Under the pieces are notes generated by a model. That model searched no databases and had not been told where the DNA came from. It worked only from the letters and a program-made list of their open reading frames with translations. From Lactuca virosa (taxonomy: Eukaryota; Streptophyta; Magnoliopsida; Asterales; Asteraceae), in the NCBI GenBank assembly GCA_928212115.1, contig CAKMRJ010000001.1, positions 366,590,481 to 366,654,480 of the forward strand: 64,000 bases of DNA. Reading direction: 5' to 3'. Made by a program: the position numbers and the translations under genes. Positions 56,376-64,000 of this stretch are shown here, in pieces. Every line of letters starts with the position of its first letter. Position 1 is the stretch's first letter.

Positions 56376-56567
56376 TTTGATAAGTTCAATATGTAGGGTG
56401 TGAGGATAAATTTCTATTTTCATAACTTGTATTTTAGTAAAATCAAGAAAATAAATAAAAAACAATTTTAATGGTAATATGAATATGCACAAGTTTATGA
56501 TACATCCTTCACAAGTTTATTTAACCGGTAGAAGAATTATGAACATATTCACCAAACTAAGTATTAA
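56376..56567 (+). repeat. PPR 3' flank, duplicated near the polyamine oxidase gene
   Basis: Partner of 49496-49699. It begins six bases after the PPR stop codon and therefore probably includes its 3' UTR. Confidence 0.8.
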
Positions 56568-56775
56568 TTTTGTACCAAAGTTAACCAATATAAAGAGTTT
56601 AGCCACTCATGGCAATAGAACAACAATCACAAAAGTCTAATTGCATAAAGAAACTACCAAAAATCTTGCAAAGATGAAGAGAAATGAGTCTTGAGCTTCA
56701 AAAATCGCCTCCTACAGGTCTCTAATGGTGTAAAATCAAAGTTATGGCTGCTAGATCTGATCCCCCAAGGTTATG

Positions 56776-57310
56776 TGATGCAGCGCAAAAAAACAACACA
56801 AAGATAACCAAGAATGAACCTGTTGATTCTAAAAGAATAGTCAGGACAATCTCTTTAAAACCACATTGATTCTACGAATACCGTGGGATTGGCTTCAAAA
56901 TCTGGGTTAACACACAGAATTTGGGAGAAAATCGAAAGTTCATAAAATTGATGATCGACCATCCAAATTACATCAAAAACAGTTAAATAAGAAGCAGAAA
57001 TTAAAATGAAACCCTAAAAGTCCATGGGCCAAATACAAACCCAAAAACAAAACCCAAAAATTAAGGAAAAATAACAAAATTGTTCATAACTCCATTTAGA
57101 AAGCGATTTCTGGACTCAAAAATGGGTAAGTCCCCTTCGGGAACTTATCTGGACGTGCTCCTTGCTCCAAGCTTCGATTTGACTGGTCGTAGGCCCGAAA
57201 CGGAGATTCGTAGCCAAAGTTATGGCCATTTCCGTGAAGCCCCTTTAGTCACACGATCGTGGGCCTCTAGGAACGCAAGGGCCCGATCCTCCACACTAGG
57301 GCCCGCATCA
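56776..57310 (-). mobile_element. 3' LTR of the full-length gypsy element
   Basis: 535 bp, TGATGC...GCATCA. The minus-strand polypurine tract (complement of 57311-57322, 'tcccctcctggg') lies at its internal edge. The gag-pol stop codon lies inside it, at 57220-57222. Confidence 0.95.
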
Positions 57311-60300
57311 TCCCCTCCTGGGTAGACAAAATTCGACCTCGAATGTGCACCATGGTCATCATCAGAAGAATCCCCATAATAAGGAAGCAAATGCTTTACA
57401 TTGAAAACATCGGAACAACGAATGTGGCTTGGCAACTGTAGACGGTAAGCATTGGAATTAATCTTCTCCACAATCTCCACCGGTCCAATCTTCTTAGCTG
57501 ACAGCTTGTTGTACTCACCAACCGAAAAACGATCTTTAGTCAAAACAGCCCAAACAAAGTCACCTACTTCAAAATCAACTTGTCTGCGTTTTTTATCTGC
57601 ATCTTGCTTGTACTTGGAGTTAGCTCGGACCAAGTTGTCATGAACAGCCTTATGAACATCATGCAGTCCTCCAACAAAATCCTGCACTTTCTTTGGAACA
57701 ACCCTAGAAAGAACATCATGCAGTCCTCCAACAAAATCCTGCACTTTCTTTGGAACAACCCTAGAAACAGGCAGTGACATCAAATCAAGTGGTCCCCGTG
57801 GCTGAACAGAATAGACCACCTGGAATGGACTATATCCAGTACTTCGGTTGATAGCATGATTATGAGCAAACTCAGCTTGACAAAGCTTCTGATCCCAGGT
57901 CTTCACATGATCACCCACTAAACACCGCAAAATATTACCAAGGGATCGATTGACAACCTCTGTTTGGCCATCCGTTTGAGGATGGTATGCACTACTAAAA
58001 TTGAGCTGAGTGTTCACCATTTTCCATAGGCTGCGCCAAAAATGACTCAAAAACCTAGTGTCTCGATCTGAAATAATAGAAGACGGCAATCCATGCAAAC
58101 GGTAGACGTCTTGAAAGAATAACTGGGCCACATTAACTGCATCCGTCGTCTTTTTGCAAGGAATAAAGTGCACCATCTTAGAAAAACGATCAACAACCAC
58201 AAATATTGAATCATTTCCCCGTTGAGTACGTGGTAAACCCAACACAAAATCCATGCTGATGTCTACCCAAGGTTGTGATGGAACAGGCAAAGGCATATAG
58301 AGTCCTGCATTGGTAGATGTGCCCTTTGACACCTGACAGATTCGACACCGTTTAACATATCTATCCACCTCCTTGCGCATTGTAGGCCAAAAATAAGATG
58401 ATTGTACCAACTGTAAAGTGCGATCTCGGCCGACATGCCCTTCACCATGCAGCTCCCTAATGATTTGAAGGCGGAGACTAGAATCAGGGATGCACAATTG
58501 ATTGCCTTTGAAAAGAAAACCTTCATGCAGTAGAAAATCAGACATCTGTCCAGATTGTATACCCTGCAGAACAACAGAAAAATAAGGATCAATCGTTAGC
58601 TGCTCCATGAGGACATCCATCCCCGGCACACCAACCCTCATGGAAACTAGCAAATTACTCCTCCGACTCAATGCATCAGCCACCCGATTTGACATCCCAG
58701 ACTTGTGTTTCACCACGAAAGTGAATTTTTCCAAGAACGACATCCACCTCCCATGTTTGTGTGACACCTTATCTTGACTGCGAATATGTCTTAATGAATC
58801 ATGATCTGTGAACAAAACAAATTCCTTATGAAATAAATAATGGCGCCAATGCTTTACAGCTTGGACCACTGCATAGAACTCAACATCATAAGTGCTATAA
58901 TGCAGCTTTGGCCCCGTCAACTTCTCACTAAAATAGGCAACCGGTCGTCCTCCTTGACTTAGAACTGCTCCAATCCCAACCTTGGAAGCATCCGTGTGTA
59001 ATTCAAACACTTGAGAAAAGTCTGGCAATACAAGGATCGGTGATGTAGTAAGCTTCTCTTTTACTAATTGGAAAGCTGATTCTGCTGCTTCGGTCCAAGT
59101 AAAGGCCTTCCCTTTCATACAATCAGTCACCGGTGCCATAATAGAACTAAAGTTTGGAATAAACCTCCTATAGAATGAAGCAAGGCCATGAAAGCTTCGA
59201 ACTTCAGTGATGGTAGTTGGACTTGGCCATTGTCTGACAGCTGCTACTTTAGACTCGTCCACCTGTATTCCTTCCCCAGAAACAACGTACCCCAAGAACA
59301 AGACTTTAGGAACCATAAACACACATTTCTTCATAGTTGCATACAAACTATCCCGTCGAAGTACGGTCAAAACCTGCCTCACATGGTTGACATGCTCACC
59401 AAAAGTAGCACTGTAAATAAGTATGTCATCAAAATAAACGACTACAAATTTACCAATAAAGGGCCTGAACAACTGGTTCATCACACGCATAAATGTACTA
59501 GGAGCGTTTGATAAACCGAAAGGCATCACCAACCACTCATACAATCCTTCACGAGTCTTGAAGGCAGTCTTCCACTCATCCCCAGGCCTAAGTCGTATCT
59601 GATAGTACCCGCTCTTCAAGTCCAGTTTCGTAAAGATAGAGGCACCGCTAATCTGGTCAAGTAGGTCATCAAGTCGAGGAATTGGAAATCTGTACCTCAC
59701 CGTGATCTTATTGATGGCGCGACTATCAACACACATACGCCAAGTACCATCCTTTTTAGGAGTCAACAAAGCAGGAACAGCACACGGGCTCATGCTCTCC
59801 CGAACATGACCTTTTGAAATCAAGTCCTCCACCTGTCGTCGCAACTCCTCATGCTCTCCGGGACTCATTCTGTAATGTGGCCTATTAGGCAACTGAGCTC
59901 CTGGTTGTAAATCAATATGATGCTGGATGTCACGTAAAGGTGGCAAACCATCAGGTAATTCATTAGGGAAAACATCAGCGAATTCCTTGAGCAGAGGAAC
60001 CATAGCCTCAGGAATTTCAACCTCCTTAGCGACTTCCTTCCCGAGCAATACAAAAATTTCACCTTCCGCCTCCAACTCGTCTTCAAACTGATTAAGGGTC
60101 AGTAGAGTACCCGAAGGTCTCGGAACTGGCTCCTTTGGCTTACTGGGAACCAATGTTATCTTCACACCACCAAACAAGAAACTGTAAGTATTAGTCCGCC
60201 CGTTATGATCAATGTTACGATCATACTCCCAAGGTCTGCCTAACAACAAATGACAAGCATCCATAGCAACCACATCACACCACACATCATCTTTATACGT

Positions 60301-61701
60301 GGTACCAACAGAAAATTGAACAAGGGCTCGTTTAGATACAGTGACCTCGCCACCCTTCTTAAGCCACTGTAGCTTGTAAGGCTTAGGGCGATTTTCTGTT
60401 TTCAAAGCCAACTTTTGAACTGCTTCTTCAGATATAAGGTTATCACAACTTCCTGAATCAATAACAAAAGTACAAACCTTTCCCAAAATAGTACATGTCG
60501 ACTGAAAGATGTTGTGTTTGAGCCAATCATCACCAATAACTTTTGGTGTAAAACAAGACCGCCTTACCACCAAATTTACCCCCACATCTCCAGTTACAAC
60601 TTCCTCTTCACATTGATGCTCTTCGTCATACACAGGGGGATCTTCGTAATTTTCACCGGCATCATCATTTTGCCAATCATCTTGCTCAGCAAACAAATGA
60701 CGTTTTCCGACCTTCTTGCACTCTGATTGTCGGTGACCTGTCTCCTCACAACTAAAACACTTCAAGCTGCTACTAACAGTTGTCCTAGGATTTGGTCCAA
60801 CACTGTTAGATGTCGGTCTTTGTTGATTAGGCACAACACGGGGTACCATACCACCCGTCCCGGAACTTCCTCCAATATTAGCAGTTGAAGACGAACCGCC
60901 CACCCGACGACTTTGTTTCTCAAAAGCCAACGCCCGTTGGTGCGCTTCAGAAATAGATACCGGGTCAAACATATTTACAGAGTCCATGATTTGGACCCGT
61001 AGACCCCCAATATATCGAGCAACGAGTTGTTCCTCTGTCTCCTGGATATCGTTTCGGGCAATCAATTGGTAGAACTCAGTTGTGTAATCGTCAACTGATT
61101 TGGCACCCTGCTTCAGATTTTGCAACCGTTGGTACATCAACCTTTGAAAGTTATGGGGTAGGAAGTTGGATCGTAAACACTTCTTCATCTTCCTCCAAGT
61201 CACGACCTTTGACTTTCTGAGCTTGTCTCGTGTCAGTTTCAGTTGTTGCCACCATGCAGATGCCCTACCACGTAGCCTGGTAGCAATCAATGACACTCTT
61301 TTGTTTTCAGGGACTTCTTTGAACTCAAAAACTTCCTCAACAGTAGCCAACCAGTCGATGAACCCCTCCGGATTCAAACTGACCCCATCGAATTCTGGGA
61401 TATCAATTCTCATTCCGGCCTCCCAACGCCTATTGTCACCTCTATGATCACGCCTTGGCCGCCTTTCTAGATCGTCTTTAGAATATGAACCGTCACTGCC
61501 GCCGAACGGGTTCCCAAATTCACCATCTTCCACTTGAGAATGTGTTCGAGACCTTTGCCCTCCTCGATTCATCAGTTCGACCATCCTATCAGTCAGTTGG
61601 TCAACCATTTGATCCATCATCTCCTCCATTCGTGCCATAATACGTTCTTCTAGTTCTTGCTCATGAACATTAGCGGGCGTCCTGTTTCTCCTCGGAGGCA
61701 T
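57220..61701 (-). CDS. Gag-pol polyprotein of Ty3/gypsy element (about 1,493 aa)
   Basis: One continuous minus-strand frame starts at 'MPPRRNRTP' (61701). The frame is open 19 codons upstream, but that part lies partly in the LTR. Order by rough residue: gag core 90-260; CCHC knuckle 'CFSCEETGHRQSEC' near 315; protease 'VIDSG' near 415; reverse transcriptase with 'YFDDILIYS' near 757; RNase H 'HTDASKVGIGAVLS' near 905; integrase HHCC ('LHGEGHVGRDRT..CRICQ') 1085-1120; integrase D, D, E near 1147, 1212 and 1242; and a C-terminal GPV/Y-type module ('KKIGPVEIVEKI'). A 19-residue tandem duplication (SRVVPKKVQDFVGGLHDV) lies near 1312-1349. The last 30 codons run into the 3' LTR. No chromodomain is evident. 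Confidence 0.95.
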   Translation of the reverse strand: MPPRRNRTPANVHEQELEERIMARMEEMMDQMVDQLTDRMVELMNRGGQRSRTHSQVEDGEFGNPFGGSDGSYSKDDLERRPRRDHRGDNRRWEAGMRIDIPEFDGVSLNPEGFIDWLATVEEVFEFKEVPENKRVSLIATRLRGRASAWWQQLKLTRDKLRKSKVVTWRKMKKCLRSNFLPHNFQRLMYQRLQNLKQGAKSVDDYTTEFYQLIARNDIQETEEQLVARYIGGLRVQIMDSVNMFDPVSISEAHQRALAFEKQSRRVGGSSSTANIGGSSGTGGMVPRVVPNQQRPTSNSVGPNPRTTVSSSLKCFSCEETGHRQSECKKVGKRHLFAEQDDWQNDDAGENYEDPPVYDEEHQCEEEVVTGDVGVNLVVRRSCFTPKVIGDDWLKHNIFQSTCTILGKVCTFVIDSGSCDNLISEEAVQKLALKTENRPKPYKLQWLKKGGEVTVSKRALVQFSVGTTYKDDVWCDVVAMDACHLLLGRPWEYDRNIDHNGRTNTYSFLFGGVKITLVPSKPKEPVPRPSGTLLTLNQFEDELEAEGEIFVLLGKEVAKEVEIPEAMVPLLKEFADVFPNELPDGLPPLRDIQHHIDLQPGAQLPNRPHYRMSPGEHEELRRQVEDLISKGHVRESMSPCAVPALLTPKKDGTWRMCVDSRAINKITVRYRFPIPRLDDLLDQISGASIFTKLDLKSGYYQIRLRPGDEWKTAFKTREGLYEWLVMPFGLSNAPSTFMRVMNQLFRPFIGKFVVVYFDDILIYSATFGEHVNHVRQVLTVLRRDSLYATMKKCVFMVPKVLFLGYVVSGEGIQVDESKVAAVRQWPSPTTITEVRSFHGLASFYRRFIPNFSSIMAPVTDCMKGKAFTWTEAAESAFQLVKEKLTTSPILVLPDFSQVFELHTDASKVGIGAVLSQGGRPVAYFSEKLTGPKLHYSTYDVEFYAVVQAVKHWRHYLFHKEFVLFTDHDSLRHIRSQDKVSHKHGRWMSFLEKFTFVVKHKSGMSNRVADALSRRSNLLVSMRVGVPGMDVLMEQLTIDPYFSVVLQGIQSGQMSDFLLHEGFLFKGNQLCIPDSSLRLQIIRELHGEGHVGRDRTLQLVQSSYFWPTMRKEVDRYVKRCRICQVSKGTSTNAGLYMPLPVPSQPWVDISMDFVLGLPRTQRGNDSIFVVVDRFSKMVHFIPCKKTTDAVNVAQLFFQDVYRLHGLPSSIISDRDTRFLSHFWRSLWKMVNTQLNFSSAYHPQTDGQTEVVNRSLGNILRCLVGDHVKTWDQKLCQAEFAHNHAINRSTGYSPFQVVYSVQPRGPLDLMSLPVSRVVPKKVQDFVGGLHDVLSRVVPKKVQDFVGGLHDVHKAVHDNLVRANSKYKQDADKKRRQVDFEVGDFVWAVLTKDRFSVGEYNKLSAKKIGPVEIVEKINSNAYRLQLPSHIRCSDVFNVKHLLPYYGDSSDDDHGAHSRSNFVYPGGDDAGPSVEDRALAFLEAHDRVTKGASRKWP
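57654..57767 (-). repeat. 57-bp in-frame tandem duplication in integrase linker
   Basis: Two near-identical 57-bp units begin at 57654 and 57711 ('gaacatcatgcagtcctcca'). They preserve the frame and add 19 residues between the integrase core and its C-terminal module. Confidence 0.95.
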
Positions 61702-61732
61702 TTTGAACCAGGAATTCGGCTTTGATACGAAC

Positions 61733-62267
61733 TGATGCAGCGCAAAAAAACAACACAAAGATAACCAAGAATGAACCTGTTGATTCTAAAAGAATAGCCA
61801 GGACAATCTCTTCAAAACCACGTTGATTCTACGAATACCGTGGGATTGGCTTCAAAATCTGGGTTAACACACATAATTTGGGAGAAAATCGAAAGTTCAT
61901 AAAATTGATGATCGACCATCCAAATTACATCAAAAACAGTTAAATAAGAAGCAGAAATTAAAATGAAACCCTAAAAGTCCATGGGCCAAATACAAACCCA
62001 AAAACAAAACCCAAAAATTAAGGAAAAATAACAAAATTGTTCATAACTCCATTTAGAAAGCGATTTCTGGACTCAAAAATGGGTAAGTTCCCTTTGGGAA
62101 TTTATCTGGACGTGCTCCTTACTCCAAGCTTCGATTTGACTGGTCGTAGGCCCGAAACGGAGATTCGTAGCCAAAGTTATGGCCATTTCCGTGAAGCCCC
62201 TTTAGTCACACGATCGTGGGCCTCTAGGAACGCAAGGGCCCGATCCTCCACACTAGGGCCCGCATCA
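61733..62267 (-). mobile_element. 5' LTR of the full-length gypsy element
   Basis: 535 bp. At its internal edge the minus strand reads GTTCGTATCAAAGCC, similar to the initiator-Met PBS (10 of 12 core positions). Confidence 0.95.
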
Positions 62268-62272
62268 TTATG

Positions 62273-64000
62273 GTGAGCTAAATGACCAAAATGCCCAAAC
62301 TGGGCAGTTGCGCGGGTACCCGCGCGACGAAAATTCCACCCGCGCAAATGTTGCTGTTATGTTATTGGTCCTTCATTCCACCACTCCACCCTTCCACTAC
62401 CAAAGATTCCTTTGGTCCCCTCCATATCCATGTAATTCAAATCAGCCAATCATCTTTTATCTTCAAATGTGGATGCTCCAAACCCAAAATTAATTATCCA
62501 TGATCCATCTTCACAAGCCCACTTCATCCAAACCTTTATCTTTTTAAGCCCAAATCTCCTTTGGTGGATCCGCCAAGCCCAATAGCGCCTCGAGAGCCCA
62601 CAAGTCCGTCTTCACTCTAATCCACAATCGCAATAAGCTCCAAAACCCTGCAAAATTCCTCATGCAACATAAAAAGCACCCGGTACGATCCATACTAAAG
62701 AAAATAAAGAATATACAATGCAATACTAATAAAAAGAGCTAAAAATCTAAAATAAACTAATAAAAATAAGGAAATAAAATAAGCTATCAAATCACCCCAA
62801 GCTTAAACCTAACTTGTCCTCAAGTTAGAACAAGACTAATATGAGATCGGGATGAGCTAAACTAAAAAGGAAAAAGAAAGGTACCATAGAACTTGGTCAA
62901 CATCAGTCAACATGGTCAGAATTAGTCCTTCATGGACCCTATGCATCTTCAAAATTGTTCCCCGCTTTAGAGCCATAAACCACATTCTCAACCACTTGAT
63001 GGGCGAATAGATCACGACTGGATGTAGTCGCGGTGTGCAAGACAAAGGAAACAGAGATGCGCCCAGTGGGGGCACTTTAAATCACCAATGCAGATCATAA
63101 TGCACGAAGGAAAGGCGCCTCTTCACACACTATGATTCCTACATTTGTCAGGCTAAAGTGTATAGTACGAAATAGGGCTTTGCAGCGCGGCCTCCGGGCA
63201 AACATCCGGTTTCAGAGGTTTCTCTCTTGTACTGTCCTTTACAGTTTACCGTCTCATCGTCGGGGTCTTTTCTCACCAAAAATCAAAAATAAAATAAAAT
63301 AATAAAAATTCTACTTAACCTAAACTTAAACCTAACAGCTTAAATCTTCAATCTTGAACTTCTGTTATTTGGTCTTCAGCCTCTTTGTTGTTTGATATTC
63401 AGTCTCTTTTTTTTTTTTTTTTTTTGATCTAAAGCTTTGAACTTGGATTCTTGTTCTTCTTTTTGTGTTGCTCTTTTTCTTCATTTTTTTCTTCTTTTAT
63501 TTTGTTGCTTTTATTTAATCTTCTTCATTGTTTTTTTTTTTTTTTTTTTTTGAACTAAAGCCTTGAACTTGGATTCTTGTTCTTCTTTTTGTGTTGCTCT
63601 TTTTCTTCATTTTTTTTTTTGTGTTTTTTTCTTTGAAGGTCTAAGGAATTTCACCATGTAACATAGGATGGAGGCTAACATGAACACCTAATGATCATTG
63701 ACAATGTGCCAAGATCAACTAAAAAGGGTGGGGAATGACTCAAAAGTGGGTGTTACCGAAAAGACTTGGTCCCAAAAGATGTGAATTGGGGGACCCACTT
63801 CAAAGTTCATCAAGCACCTTAATGCAAGGTGTGATAAACAAAATCTATCTAACTATCTACTCTAGACTCTTTAAAAAAAATAACCTATCTTAAAAAGGTG
63901 GTGAGAATCTAACTAAGCAAGGCTCGGACGAGACTCGGGAGTACTAAGGGGTATTCCCCCCAAAACCAAGATGCGAGTCTTCAATATCTTCAATGTACCT
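62273..64000. other. Intergenic/old repeat with Tat/Athila-like motif, no gene
   Basis: No domain-bearing frame. At 62810-62827 the sequence TAACTTG-TCCT-CAAGTTA is preceded by 'ccccaagcttaaacc'. On the minus strand this combination resembles the spacer of Tat/Athila gypsy elements. A duplicated block of about 85 bp ('ttgaacttggattcttgttc') occurs at 63427-63492 and 63552-63618, each copy preceded by a T-run of about 20. Confidence 0.5.

Larger units (their letters stand above)
56776..62267 (-). mobile_element. Full-length Ty3/gypsy retrotransposon, young insertion
   Basis: Two 535-bp LTRs (56776-57310 and 61733-62267), each TGATGC...GCATCA, are flanked by the 5-bp duplication TTATG (56771-56775 and 62268-62272). 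I count about eight differences between the LTRs, nearly all transitions, or roughly 98.5% identity. A PBS-like site and a polypurine tract are in place, and the internal region has one uninterrupted gag-pol frame. It is the only structurally complete retrotransposon in the window and may be recently active. Confidence 0.95.

Overview
This is a repeat-rich plant nuclear window. Spliced genes with GT-AG introns, an E-class PPR gene, Ty1/copia and Ty3/gypsy retrotransposons, hAT elements and a Helitron together leave no doubt that it is a plant. The abundance of LTRs carrying ACGTACGC/GCGTACGT and ACTCGTCGAGT dyads suggests Asteraceae, probably Lactuca. That species call is an inference from memory of such genomes and was not computed. 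No CRISPR, rRNA or tRNA gene was seen.

Layout. Positions 1-2075 hold the leader and 5' LTR of a minus-strand copia element that runs off the left edge. Positions 2076-12180 are broken gypsy pieces: a plus-strand integrase end with its 3' LTR, then a minus-strand gag relic with its 5' LTR, split by a 1.1-kb hAT element. Positions 12698-29237 are one 16.5-kb nested structure. It is a gag-only, minus-strand gypsy element with a TGACT target duplication. Its left LTR carries a 3.5-kb Helitron with a captured fragment of the RNA polymerase III subunit RPC8 gene. Its right LTR carries a MITE and a solo LTR, and a second, inverted solo LTR sits exactly at the LTR/PBS junction. Positions 29238-37086 are more LTR fragments in both orientations. 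Positions 37087-41453 are a 3'-truncated, frameshifted copia element.

From 41.5 to 56.6 kb the window is mostly low copy. It holds a hAT MITE, a four-copy 189-bp tandem repeat, an apparently intact peroxisomal-type polyamine oxidase gene (46.8-49.1 kb, with a uORF and one GC-AG intron), a 2.2-kb TIR element in a TA microsatellite, several MITEs, and a PPR gene (54.7-56.4 kb). A hAT insertion has replaced the start of the PPR gene. Positions 56776-62267 are a young full-length gypsy element with near-identical 535-bp LTRs, a TTATG target duplication and an uninterrupted gag-pol frame. The right end is spacer with a Tat/Athila-like hairpin motif.

Only the polyamine oxidase and PPR genes look like host genes that could be expressed. 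The rest is a stratified record of insertions. The most interesting points are the PPR start codon taken over by a hAT element, the Pol III-subunit fragment carried by a Helitron, and short dyad-symmetric motifs placed upstream of LTR promoters.
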